64,000 bases of DNA from Gilvimarinus sp. DA14 (GCF_024204685.1 NZ_CP100350.1:3498501-3562500), one strand, 5' to 3'. Positions 46,193 through 54,691 are shown, counted from the first letter of the stretch. Notes: generated by a model not told the origin, from the letters alone. Program-made: numbers and translations.

Positions 46193-47701
46193 GTGACTCA
46201 CATTCCGGTGCAACGAATTGCCATTGTCGGCGGCGGAACCGCCGGTTGGATGACGGCGGCCATGCTTGCCAAGCATTTTCGTAAAACCGATATTGAACTG
46301 ACGTTAATCGATTCTTCTGAGATTGGTACTGTGGGGGTGGGTGAGGCAACCATTCCCACTCTGCGGCGTTTTTACGCCGAACTGGGAATGAGTGATCTGG
46401 ATGTGATGCGCGCCTGCCAAGCTACCTGTAAGCTGGGTATCGAATTTCGCGACTGGTACAAAGAAGATAGCCGATTTATTCATCCTTTTGGCGTCTACGG
46501 CCAAAAGGCCAATGGCATCGATTTTCACCATTACTGGATGTATCTGCGTGAGCAGGGTGATGCGGGCAGCCTCGATGAGTACTCCTTGGGGGTACAGCTA
46601 GCGAAACAACACAAATTTATTCAGCCCTCACCCAACCCGCCGTCTGAATTATCGGTATTTGACTGGGCACTGCATTTTGATGCCGCGCTTTTTGCCCGCT
46701 TAATGCGCGATTATGCTCTCGGCAATGGCGTTACTCATATCGATAAAAAAATTGAGCGGGTAGAAACCGCAGCGGATAACAGCGTTACCGCCCTGCATCT
46801 GCAGGGCGACCAAGCATTAAGTGCGGATTTATTTGTCGACTGCTCCGGTTTTTCGGGGTTGTTGATTGAGCAGGCGCAGCAGACCGGCTACGAGGATTGG
46901 AGCCAGTGGCTTAAATGCGACCGCGCCGTGGCGGTACAAAGTGTGCGCGAAGGTGAGGCCGCCCCCTACACCGTAAGCCAGGCCCACCGTGCCGGCTGGC
47001 AGTGGAAGATACCCCTGCAGCACAGGCAAGGTAATGGCCATGTGTATTGCAGCGAATATGTCAGCGACGATGAAGCTGCCAATACCTTAGCGAATAATAT
47101 TGAGGGTGAGTTAACAACCGATTTACGCGCTTTTCAATTTGTAGCGGGGCGGCGGAAAAAAGCCTGGAATAAAAATGTGGTGGCGGTTGGTTTGGCGGCC
47201 GGCTTTTTAGAGCCGCTGGAGTCTACCAGTATTGCGCTGGTGGAAACGGCGATTGAAAAAATCCGCCGGGTATTTCGCGGCCCTTTCTATACCGCACAGC
47301 AGGTGGATGAATTTAACGATTTGACCGCGCAGGAATACGAGCGAGTGCGAGATTTTATTATTCTGCATTACAAACTCAACCAGCGCAGAGACTGTGATTT
47401 TTGGCGCGAATGCCGCGAGATGAACATACCCGCCACCTTGGCGCGCAAGCTGGAAGCGTTTAAAACCAAAGGCGACCTATTACGCTACCCCATTGAGATA
47501 TTTGGCCCGCCCAGTTGGCTGGCGATATACAGCGGCTTTAATTGCCTGCCGGAACATTATGATGAGCGCGTTAAAAAAATGGACCCGGCCTATTTGCAAA
47601 GAGCCTTTGGTGATATGCGCCGTTCTGTGGCCGATGCTGTGGCCAGCGTGCCCAGCCACGATGAGTTTATTGCTGAACATTGCGCTGCAGCCGCGCCTTA
47701 A
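46193..47701 (+). CDS. Tryptophan-halogenase-like flavoprotein 3
   Basis: A 502-residue flavoprotein starting at GTG 46193 with AGGTGA 6 bp upstream. FAD motif AIVGGGTAGWMTAAM, GTVGVGEATIPTLRRF, active-site Lys80 in ATCKLGIEF, AGWQWKIPLQHRQGNG (WxWxIP) and GFLEPLESTSIALVETA. It is closest to protein 4 on the other strand, with RDWxxxxSRFxHPF and PNPPS in common. The stop codon interlocks with that of protein 4. Probably expressed with TonB receptor 2 by read-through. Substrate unknown. Confidence 0.85.
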   Translation: MTHIPVQRIAIVGGGTAGWMTAAMLAKHFRKTDIELTLIDSSEIGTVGVGEATIPTLRRFYAELGMSDLDVMRACQATCKLGIEFRDWYKEDSRFIHPFGVYGQKANGIDFHHYWMYLREQGDAGSLDEYSLGVQLAKQHKFIQPSPNPPSELSVFDWALHFDAALFARLMRDYALGNGVTHIDKKIERVETAADNSVTALHLQGDQALSADLFVDCSGFSGLLIEQAQQTGYEDWSQWLKCDRAVAVQSVREGEAAPYTVSQAHRAGWQWKIPLQHRQGNGHVYCSEYVSDDEAANTLANNIEGELTTDLRAFQFVAGRRKKAWNKNVVAVGLAAGFLEPLESTSIALVETAIEKIRRVFRGPFYTAQQVDEFNDLTAQEYERVRDFIILHYKLNQRRDCDFWRECREMNIPATLARKLEAFKTKGDLLRYPIEIFGPPSWLAIYSGFNCLPEHYDERVKKMDPAYLQRAFGDMRRSVADAVASVPSHDEFIAEHCAAAAP

Positions 47702-49206
47702 TTAGGCGCCGCGCAGTGTCGTTGAATAAAATCTTCGTGACTTAAAGGCTGGCTGGACGCCTGTTTTACGGCTGTGCGCATTTTCTCCAGCTGCTCGGCC
47801 AGCTGGGCGTCACTCAGGGTGTCGGCGCGCCGGTCGTAATCTTGCGGCAGATCGTTAAACCCCCAGTACATGGTGACCCAGCTGTCGCGCTCAAAGGCCT
47901 CTGGCTCAAGCATCACCACTTTGCCGCGGCTGTTAAACACGTCCATCTTATGGGCCAGGGTGTCGGGAATCGCCATTTGCCTGCAGTGTTGCCAAAAAGG
48001 CGTATCGCTGCGTTTGCTGGCTTTGTAATGCAAAATAAGAAAATCGCGAATACGTTCAAACTCGTGACTGTGCTGGCGATTCACTTCATTCTGATCCGCG
48101 CGGTTAATGCCCTGGTGGGGAAAAAACTCTAGCAGTTTACTGATGCCGGTTTGAATCAGCGAAATACTGGTGGATTCCAGCGGTTCTAAAAAGCCTGAGG
48201 CCAAGCCGAGAGCGAAACAGTTTTTGTGCCAGATTTTTTTGCGCTTGCCGGTCACAAACTGAAAGCGACGCGGTTCGGTCAACGCGGTGGTGTCCAGGCC
48301 GCTTAGTAAGGTTGCTTCGGCCTCATCCTGTTGGCAAAACTCGCTGGCGTATACATAGCCATTGCCGGTGCGGTGCTGCAAAGGAATGCGCCACTGCCAG
48401 CCGGCGGCTTTGGCCGTGGTGCGAGTGTAAGGAGTCAGCTCGGCGGCTTTATCGCTTTGCACGGCAATTGCACTGTCGCAGGGTAGCCACTGGCGCCAGT
48501 CGTCATAGCCGGTATGTAGCGCCTGTTCTATTAGCAGGCCACGAAAGCCAGAACAGTCGACATAAAAATCACCGCTCACTCGGCGGCCGTCATCTAACGT
48601 CACGGCAGTGATATTGCCGTTGTCCGGCTGTAGCTCGGTGTTTGCGATTTTTCCTTCAATACGGGTTACCCCGCGCGCCTCGGCGTAGGCGCGTAAAAAC
48701 TGCGCATAGCGTCCGGCATCGAAATGGTAGGCATAACCAAAATCGGCCAGCGGTGAAGGCGGGTTAGGGTGTGGTTGGGCAAAGCGGTTTTGCCAGGCAA
48801 GCTGGGTGGCAAATGAATACTCGGCCGGGTCGGCTGGCAGCCTAAGACTTTGCGCGCGGGTTAAATAATGATGAAACGCCACGCCGTTAAGATCGATACC
48901 ATAATCGGCAAAGGGATGAAAAAAGCGGCTGTTTTTCTCTCGCCAATCGCGAAATTCAATGCCGAGCTTAAAAGTCGCTTGAGTGGCTTTAATAAAATCA
49001 ATTTCATCAATACCGAGCGAATCATTGTAACTGCGAATGCTGGGAATCGTGGCTTCACCCACACCTACAGTGCCAATGTCCTCAGATTCAATAAGCGTGA
49101 TTTTTATCGGAAAGTTTGCCAGTTGCCGGCTAATGGAGGCGGCGGCCATCCAGCCTGCCGTGCCGCCGCCGACAATAACAAGGTGATTAATTTGACTGTG
49201 TGACAC
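47698..49206 (-). CDS. Tryptophan-halogenase-like flavoprotein 4
   Basis: A 502-residue paralogue of protein 3 on the opposite strand, with a GTG start at 49206. VIVGGGTAGWMAAAS, GTVGVGEATIPSIRSY, Lys80 in ATFKLGIEF, AGWQWRIPLQHRTGNG and GFLEPLESTSISLIQTG are all present, so the catalytic Lys and FAD site look intact. It lies 87 bp downstream of the glutathione-transferase gene and may be transcribed with rdgC and that gene. Its 3' end overlaps protein 3 by 4 bp (tail to tail). Confidence 0.85.
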   Translation of the reverse strand: MSHSQINHLVIVGGGTAGWMAAASISRQLANFPIKITLIESEDIGTVGVGEATIPSIRSYNDSLGIDEIDFIKATQATFKLGIEFRDWREKNSRFFHPFADYGIDLNGVAFHHYLTRAQSLRLPADPAEYSFATQLAWQNRFAQPHPNPPSPLADFGYAYHFDAGRYAQFLRAYAEARGVTRIEGKIANTELQPDNGNITAVTLDDGRRVSGDFYVDCSGFRGLLIEQALHTGYDDWRQWLPCDSAIAVQSDKAAELTPYTRTTAKAAGWQWRIPLQHRTGNGYVYASEFCQQDEAEATLLSGLDTTALTEPRRFQFVTGKRKKIWHKNCFALGLASGFLEPLESTSISLIQTGISKLLEFFPHQGINRADQNEVNRQHSHEFERIRDFLILHYKASKRSDTPFWQHCRQMAIPDTLAHKMDVFNSRGKVVMLEPEAFERDSWVTMYWGFNDLPQDYDRRADTLSDAQLAEQLEKMRTAVKQASSQPLSHEDFIQRHCAAPN

Positions 49207-49293
49207 GGGCTCGCTCGCATAAGAATGTGTACCGCGAGAATAACCAATGAGGTTGTGAGCGTCCAGCGTCGTTAATGCCGAACGCTCTTAATT

Positions 49294-49854
49294 TTACAGC
49301 GCTGGCGGTGCGGTATCGCGAAACGGCTGGTAGTTGTTTAAGGTTTCTAAAAAGTGCGCAAGATTCGGGTAATCACTTAAGCTGAAACGCTGGCGGTAAA
49401 TGCCCCAGGCAAGAAAGCAACCCAAGCGCAGCTCCATATCATTGTAGGGGGCGTTGTGGGGCAGGGGCATCTTTTCCAGTTCGGCAAAAATAGAGTCCAC
49501 CCGTGCCTGCTGGCGTTTTAAATAATCGCTGCGCGCCGGGGTCAGCCCTTCTTTTTCCAAGAAAAACAAATTGACACAGGCGTCCATGGCGGTGTTTACC
49601 AGGCAGAAGACGTCATAGGCGGCCACATCGCTGAAATAACTGCCGCCGGACTTCTCGCGCAGGTATTTTAAGATTGAGGTTGAATCGGTCAGCTGAATAT
49701 CGCCATCGTGCAGAAAAGGCACTTTTTTACTGGGCGATTTTTCGGCGCTGGTGGCTGCATCGGTTTCGATAAATTCACATTTTAGCTCTGTTTCCACCAG
49801 GGCAATGCGACAGTGGCGCACAAAGGGTGAGGTGTAACTGCCGTACAGTTGCAT
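49294..49854 (-). CDS. Glutathione S-transferase family protein
   Basis: A 186-residue protein with a thioredoxin-like N-terminal domain (MQLYGSYTSPFVRHCRIALVE, KSPSKKVPFLHDGDIQLTDSTSILKYL with the cis-Pro and Ser-Thr glutathione-binding motif) and a helical C-terminal domain. The start at 49854 has AAGGAG upstream; the longer frame would overlap rdgC. It lies 10 bp after rdgC on the same strand. Substrate unknown. Confidence 0.85.
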   Translation of the reverse strand: MQLYGSYTSPFVRHCRIALVETELKCEFIETDAATSAEKSPSKKVPFLHDGDIQLTDSTSILKYLREKSGGSYFSDVAAYDVFCLVNTAMDACVNLFFLEKEGLTPARSDYLKRQQARVDSIFAELEKMPLPHNAPYNDMELRLGCFLAWGIYRQRFSLSDYPNLAHFLETLNNYQPFRDTAPPAL

Positions 49855-49864
49855 ACTTGGCTCC

Positions 49865-50770
49865 TTATACTGTGTCTTCGCCGCCAAAGGCGTCCAGGGC
49901 GGCCTGAATAAATGCGCTTAGCTCCAGGGTCATTATGGCGAACTCGTTGTCGAACTGCTCGGCCAGGGTTTCCGGATTGCGGTCGCCAGCGCGCTCGATA
50001 AGCTCGTCAGAAAACTTAACACGTTTAAAGGTAAATTGGTCATCAATCACGCAGCTGATGCTCTCTTTCCAGCTTACCGCCAGCTTGCTGGCAAACATGC
50101 CCGTGTCTAAATGTTGGGTAATTTGATCGTCCAGTAAATCCAGCTTCTTACCGCGAATCACTCGTTCGTCTTTGCTGGCGATTAATTCACACTCATCGCC
50201 CAAGGTAAATTCACCGTCGGGCTGGCCGGTTTTCAGCCAGCTGGTCATAACGCTGCTGGCGGGCTGTTTGGGATTGAGCGGGGTGGCTTTTAAGCTGCCC
50301 AGGGCATCGCGTAGGGCGCTGGTAAATTCTTCGGCCTTGTTGGCACTGGCGCAATCTACAACCAGCAGGCGATTGCGTGTGTCAATAAAGCCATGGCAGA
50401 GGCTGGATTTACTGAACGCCTGAGGCAGCAGCGAAAAGGTAATTTCATCTTTTAGGGTTTCGCGCTCTTTGCGGCCTACGGGGCGGCTCTCTTTATTGCG
50501 AATGTCGCGCACTTTTTCTTCTAGTTGTTCTTTAATAACCCCGGCAGGCAGTATTTTATCCTGCTTTTTGGCGCACAGTGCGATATAGCTGCCTGCGCCG
50601 TGGGTGAGGCTGGCACCCTCGGGCCCCAGGGGCGAAACCCAGCCGTAGCGCGATAAATCCATCTTACCGCAGGGCGTAAAGCTGGCCGGTTCCAGTTGTT
50701 CGGCCAATTGTTCGGCGGTTAGCTCGAATGCGTCACCGAGGCGAAATACACGTAAATTTTTATACCACAT
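49865..50770 (-). CDS. rdgC: Recombination-associated protein RdgC
   Basis: Nucleoid-associated, ring-forming DNA-binding protein that limits RecA activity in gammaproteobacteria. The start at 50770 (MWYKNLRVFRLG) matches the family N-terminus; the 301-residue length is normal. Typical segments: FTPCGKMDLSRYGWVSPLG, KILPAGVIKEQLEEKVRDI, FSLLPQAFSKSSLCHGFID. It is a housekeeping gene inside the GlcNAc region and apparently unrelated to it. Confidence 0.94.
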   Translation of the reverse strand: MWYKNLRVFRLGDAFELTAEQLAEQLEPASFTPCGKMDLSRYGWVSPLGPEGASLTHGAGSYIALCAKKQDKILPAGVIKEQLEEKVRDIRNKESRPVGRKERETLKDEITFSLLPQAFSKSSLCHGFIDTRNRLLVVDCASANKAEEFTSALRDALGSLKATPLNPKQPASSVMTSWLKTGQPDGEFTLGDECELIASKDERVIRGKKLDLLDDQITQHLDTGMFASKLAVSWKESISCVIDDQFTFKRVKFSDELIERAGDRNPETLAEQFDNEFAIMTLELSAFIQAALDAFGGEDTV

Positions 50771-51019
50771 AGAATGCTTGTCTGTTGAGTTGAAACAAAG
50801 GTGGGCGAGTGTACCACTGCTGCCGATGAGTGCGGCGAGAATCTTGGACGTTGCTTTACTCGGCACAGAAACATCGGCTATTGAGTGTTCCCGTGACCTA
50901 ATTCACGTGCTGATAACGTTCCCAGCAGCGGCTGGCAGTTTCGCGACCAATTTGGCAGTGAAGAGTGCCTGATCTGTCTACCCTGCAGATCGATTTTTCA
51001 ATTACAAAGAGGATTGGCC

Positions 51020-52318
51020 ATGAACCGTTCACTTTTTGCACTAATAATCAGCTCTGCGGCGGTGTTAACCGCCTGCGGCGGCTCCAGTAGCGGTGATAGC
51101 AGCGCTACTGCGGGGTCGGTAACTGCGCCGCAAGACTCCGGAGTAACTGCCACCGATGGCCTGGATGCACCCGATACCCAGGCTGTGCTGGTCCCCGAGG
51201 CGGGAGAGTCAGTTAGCAATGATATGACGCAGCTGCGAATCCACCTGACCGATGCGCCTAATCCGGCCATTGAATCGGCCGTGGTTACCATTGATAGCAT
51301 CAGCGTTCACACCACCGGCGAAGCCCCTTTTAATGTGTTAAGCGAGCCGCGCACCCTGGATTTACTGGATTATCAAAATGGCTTGACGACCCTGATGGGC
51401 GAGCTGGAGTTGCCCGCGGGCAAATATACTCAGTTGCGCCTGTCGGTATCTGACGGTGTCGTGGTGAGCGAGGACGAAGAATACGATGTGTTTGTGCCCA
51501 GCGGGTCGGTGAGGGTTAACCGCCCGTTTGACCTGTGCGCTGGCGGCGAAACGGATTTAGTGTTTGATTTTGATGCCCTTAAATCTCTGCGCTATAACAA
51601 GGGCAAAGACGAATTTATGCTGCGTCCGGTGGTTAAAATTGACAGTGTTGAGTCGGACTGCCCAACGGAGATTGTCGACGACCAAGAGGGTGATTCCGAA
51701 ACCGTGGAAACCTATTCCGGTCCTACAGGCTGGCTGTCTTTTGTCGTGCCTGCTGTAGAGACGGAATTGTTCGATTCTCTGGTCACCACTGTCGATGACA
51801 TTCGTGTGCACGACCAGGGAATAGGGCAGGTAAGTGTGCTAGCTGAGGCCTACGATATCGACTTACTGGAGGCGGAGCGTCAGCTGGAGGACGGCGAGAC
51901 GGGGGAAGTGATGCAAACCATGATGATCCCTCCTTTTGAGGTACCTGCCGGTGATTTGGATCAGGTGCGATTGATGCTGCAGCCGATTGTGGCTACCGAT
52001 GCAGAGGGTCGCAGTATCAGCTTTGCATTGCCCGAGGCCGCTGATTTAGAAGAAGACGGGCTAAAGTTTTTTGACCAGATTGAGGTGTGTGAAGATGCTT
52101 TAACCGTTGTTCGCTGGGAGTACGCCTTTGATGCCTCTGTCATCGACTTTGAAGTGACCGACTCAGAGGTTAAGCTGCATCCGGTGGTTCAGGGCGTTAA
52201 CCTGGTCGAGGAGTGTGTCGCCTACACGCCCCCGGTTGACGAGGCGGATGATTCTGAAGGTGGTGAAGAGTTGGACGAAAGTGAGGGCTCAAGCGAATCG
52301 GGCGGCGATAACGGATAA
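51020..52318 (+). CDS. DUF4382 lipoprotein with two repeats
   Basis: A 432-residue protein with lipoprotein signal (LTAC, Cys19) followed by a Gly/Ser linker. ATG 51020 has AGAGGA 7 bp upstream. Two related domains are visible. The first (about residues 70-215) has LRIHLTDAPNPAIESAVVTI...ISVH, LDLLD, LPAGKYTQLRL and MLRPVVKID, a DUF4382 pattern. The second (about 235-405) repeats this as TTVDDIRVH, IDLLE, VPAGDLDQVRLML and LHPVV. The tail is very acidic (DEADDSEGGEELDESEG). Proteins with DUF4382 are surface or periplasmic of unknown role. A terminator follows. Confidence 0.75.
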   Translation: MNRSLFALIISSAAVLTACGGSSSGDSSATAGSVTAPQDSGVTATDGLDAPDTQAVLVPEAGESVSNDMTQLRIHLTDAPNPAIESAVVTIDSISVHTTGEAPFNVLSEPRTLDLLDYQNGLTTLMGELELPAGKYTQLRLSVSDGVVVSEDEEYDVFVPSGSVRVNRPFDLCAGGETDLVFDFDALKSLRYNKGKDEFMLRPVVKIDSVESDCPTEIVDDQEGDSETVETYSGPTGWLSFVVPAVETELFDSLVTTVDDIRVHDQGIGQVSVLAEAYDIDLLEAERQLEDGETGEVMQTMMIPPFEVPAGDLDQVRLMLQPIVATDAEGRSISFALPEAADLEEDGLKFFDQIEVCEDALTVVRWEYAFDASVIDFEVTDSEVKLHPVVQGVNLVEECVAYTPPVDEADDSEGGEELDESEGSSESGGDNG

Positions 52319-52333
52319 CCTGCTATATCAGAG

Positions 52334-52367
52334 CAATAAAAAACCCGCCGCGGCGGGTTTTTTATTG
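52334..52367. terminator. Perfect 34-bp palindromic terminator
   Basis: Every one of 17 base pairs matches: A-rich flank, CCCGCCG/CGGCGGG core and T-rich flank, with no unpaired loop in DNA form. It can act in both directions. It lies just after the DUF4382 gene and 41 bp before the next start. Confidence 0.9.
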
Positions 52368-52407
52368 GGTACAATTGAGGGCTCAAACAGTTAAAAAGGA
52401 GAAAGCC

Positions 52408-53229
52408 GTGCGTCAACTTTTAGCTTTAGGATTGAGTTTAATCTCATTGTCGGTAATTGCTAGCGGTAAGCTCGGCGCTCCCGCCTGGGAAATTCAGGGC
52501 TTGCGTACTCCCGAGTCTGTGCTGGTGTGGCGCAGCGAGGCTGGTAAACAGTTGCTGGTGTCGGAAATTGAAGGCGACTCTACCGCAGCGGACGGCCAGG
52601 GTGGTATTGCCCTGCTAAGTACCGATGGCGAGATCATAGACCAGAATTTTATTCGCGGCTTGAACGCGCCCAAGGGTATGGCGGTGGTGGGCTCCACCCT
52701 TTATGTGGCCGATATTACCGAGTTGGTTGCGATTGACTTAAACAAGCGAGAGAAAATTGCCTCTTACCCGGTCGAGGGCGCGGTATTTTTAAATGATGTG
52801 GCGGCTGATGCCGCGGGTGTGGTGTATGTGTCGGACACACGCACGGGCAAGGTACATGTGCTGCGTGACGGAGTTATGCAGACATTCCTGCCTGATGTGC
52901 CCAACGCCAATGGCCTGCTGGTGGAGGGCGATGCCTTGCTGATCGGTGCGGGTGATACGCTTTATCGAGCTCGCGACGGCGCGCTTGAGGTGGTCGCCAA
53001 GGGGTTTGCAGAAAAAGCCGACGGGGTTGAACCCCTGGCCGAGGGGGGCTACCTGGTTTCTTGCTGGGCCGGGCTTGTCTACCGTGTGGGCGGCGATGGC
53101 ACCTTAACGCTGCTGCGCGACACTCGTGAGCCGCAGGTCAATACCGCCGATATTGGCTACGACCGGGAAACCAACAGGCTGTATATTCCTACCTTTTTAT
53201 CTAATGGTGTGCAGGCCTACAGCCTGTAA
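52408..53229 (+). CDS. Secreted beta-propeller protein, SMP-30/NHL-like
   Basis: A 273-residue protein starting at GTG 52408 with AAGGAG upstream and a signal peptide ending near VIASG. The rest shows repeated beta-propeller blades (GLNAPKGMAVVGSTLYVADI, VFLNDVAADAAGVVYVSDTRTGKVHVL, NGLLVEGDALLIGAGDTLYRA, GVEPLAEGGYLVSCW), like gluconolactonase or SMP-30 families. The NDVAADAAGVVYVSDT segment resembles the SMP-30 metal-site region, but catalytic residues cannot be assigned. Probably periplasmic; function unknown. Confidence 0.75.
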   Translation: MRQLLALGLSLISLSVIASGKLGAPAWEIQGLRTPESVLVWRSEAGKQLLVSEIEGDSTAADGQGGIALLSTDGEIIDQNFIRGLNAPKGMAVVGSTLYVADITELVAIDLNKREKIASYPVEGAVFLNDVAADAAGVVYVSDTRTGKVHVLRDGVMQTFLPDVPNANGLLVEGDALLIGAGDTLYRARDGALEVVAKGFAEKADGVEPLAEGGYLVSCWAGLVYRVGGDGTLTLLRDTREPQVNTADIGYDRETNRLYIPTFLSNGVQAYSL

Positions 53230-53241
53230 CTCAATTCTACT

Positions 53242-53264
53242 CAGGTGCCTGAAGAGGGCACCTG
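53242..53264 (+). other. Hairpin after the beta-propeller gene
   Basis: CAGGTGCC pairs with GGCACCTG around a 7-nt loop, 12 bp after the stop. There is no T-tract, so it may stabilise the 3' end or be a weak terminator. Confidence 0.45.
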
Positions 53265-53429
53265 GTTGCTCCCGAAGGCGTAAGCGAGTCTGATTGCGAC
53301 TGACAAAAAGTACCAAGATGATAAAAATAATATGAAAAATATTAACCTTCTTTGCTTTTCTAATTGTAAGCCCATGAAATTAAAAGAAAAATATTTTTTG
53401 TCGCGGTAGGAAATATTTTTATGTAGTAC

Positions 53430-53480
53430 TTGACAACGTTGTCTTATCGGCCTAAAGTGAGAGTCATTGACAACGTTGTC
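53430..53480 (+). promoter_or_regulatory. Promoter with two LacI-type operators
   Basis: TTGACA (53430-53435), 17-bp spacer and TAAAGT (53453-53458) form a good promoter. The exact operator GACAACGTTGTC lies at 53432-53443 over the -35 box and again at 53469-53480, just after the predicted start near 53465. The centres are 37 bp apart. The double site predicts the tightest repression of the locus. Confidence 0.75.
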
Positions 53481-53679
53481 CTATGGTGCAGCTTGTCAGT
53501 TTCTGGGCCGCTTAGCGGCTGCAGTCGAATTTAGTCTCGGGTCATTATTATGGGCATTTTAATGCCCCGGGCTGAATCGCGGTGCCAGGGATCGCATCGT
53601 GTGATACGCAGGGACTGTAAGTATCATCTATCATGGCTCTCCTTGTGGTTGGTGCCAGTTGGCACCAACCACCTTTTTT
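53465..53679 (+). ncRNA. Candidate small RNA or attenuated leader before the GlcNAc kinase gene
   Basis: Between the double-operator promoter and a strong terminator lies about 215 nt with no credible gene and several hairpins: GCCGC/GCGGC (about 53507-53520), GGGCATT/AATGCCC (about 53552-53567) and smaller ones. It could be a free small RNA induced with the GlcNAc regulon, or a leader whose terminator must be bypassed to express the kinase gene 100 bp further on. I found no match to a known riboswitch by eye. A 10-codon reading frame (53483-53515) has no ribosome site. Confidence 0.45.
53645..53679 (+). terminator. Very strong intrinsic terminator upstream of the kinase gene
   Basis: A perfect 12-bp stem, GTGGTTGGTGCC with GGCACCAACCAC, loop AGTT, followed by CTTTTTT. 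No gene ends immediately upstream, which is what makes the transcript before it noteworthy. Confidence 0.93.
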
Positions 53680-53779
53680 AAGAGCAGCTTGCGCTATAAA
53701 ATCAAATATAAATCCCTATGGCACCTTGCGGTAGGGCGGGTCTCAAGCGAGGCCACAGTGAAAATAAACGAGGGTAAAC

Positions 53780-54691
53780 ATGGGCAGACAGCCTGGCATC
53801 AGCGACACTCTGTACTTAGGTATTGATGGCGGCGGCACTAAGTGTAGAGCGGTACTGGTTGATGAAAACAACCAGGTGCTGGGCGTTGGCAATGGTGGCC
53901 CCTCCAATCCTTATCACGGCGTTGCCCGTGCGCTTGAATCCATCGTCAATGCCAGTGATAACGCGCTGCGTAACGCCGGCTTAACCCCGGCGGACAAATC
54001 GCGTGTGGTGGCGGGCCTGGGTTTGGCCGGGGTGAATTTGCCGAGCTTGTTCAAAATCGTGGATCAGTGGGAGCATCCCTACAAGGCACAGTATCTGACC
54101 ACCGATTTGCATATCGCCTGTATTGCCGCCCATGAGCAGGACAATGGCGCCGTTATTGTCTCCGGCACGGGCTCTTGTGGTTTTGCTCACGTGGATGGCA
54201 AATCTCTTACCTTGGGTGCACACGGTTTTCCTTGCGGAGATGTAGGCAGTGGTGCATGGATGGGGTTGGAGTGTATTAAGGCTGTCTTGTTGGACTCCGA
54301 TGGCTTGGGGCCGCAAACCGCATTGACCGAGCTGGTAGCTGAGCAGCTGCAAGCGCGCGGCATTATGATTGTCGAGCGCTTAAACGGGGCCAAATCCAGT
54401 GATTACGCCAAAATGGCGCCGCTGGTTTTTGCCGCAGCCGAAGACGGCGATGAAGTAGCGCTCGCTATTGTGCACGCCGGCGCTGATTATCTGACCCAGG
54501 TGGCGCGCAAGCTATGGGAGTTGAACCCACCGCGCATGGCTATGCTGGGTGGCGTTTCTACCCGAATTGTCGATTGGATGGAGGCGGACATTGCCTCGCG
54601 CATGTCAAAAGCTCTGAATCAACCCGAATTTGGCGCAGTACATTTCGCCCGCAGCAGTTACGCCAGCGAAGTGGTTGCTGTCGCGCAGTAA
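53780..54691 (+). CDS. nagK: N-acetylglucosamine / glucosamine kinase, BadF/BcrA ATPase family
   Basis: Phosphorylates GlcNAc (or glucosamine) entering the cell, the first cytoplasmic step of use. The 303-residue ASKHA-fold kinase has the first phosphate motif YLGIDGGGTKCRAVLVD, NGGPSNPYHG, GLAGVN, the second phosphate motif VIVSGTGSCGFA, CGDVGSGAWMG and the adenosine motif MAMLGGVSTRI. This form matches the GlcNAc/glucosamine kinases of marine gammaproteobacteria rather than the ROK-family NagK of E. coli. Two operators and a terminator lie upstream; the NagX-type gene follows by 54 bp. GAGGG ribosome site. Confidence 0.85.
   Translation: MGRQPGISDTLYLGIDGGGTKCRAVLVDENNQVLGVGNGGPSNPYHGVARALESIVNASDNALRNAGLTPADKSRVVAGLGLAGVNLPSLFKIVDQWEHPYKAQYLTTDLHIACIAAHEQDNGAVIVSGTGSCGFAHVDGKSLTLGAHGFPCGDVGSGAWMGLECIKAVLLDSDGLGPQTALTELVAEQLQARGIMIVERLNGAKSSDYAKMAPLVFAAAEDGDEVALAIVHAGADYLTQVARKLWELNPPRMAMLGGVSTRIVDWMEADIASRMSKALNQPEFGAVHFARSSYASEVVAVAQ

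Noticed and set aside
53550-53684. Open frame of about 42 codons running through the strong terminator
   Set aside because: No ribosome site, and the frame reads across the terminator stem; the RNA structure explains the sequence better.
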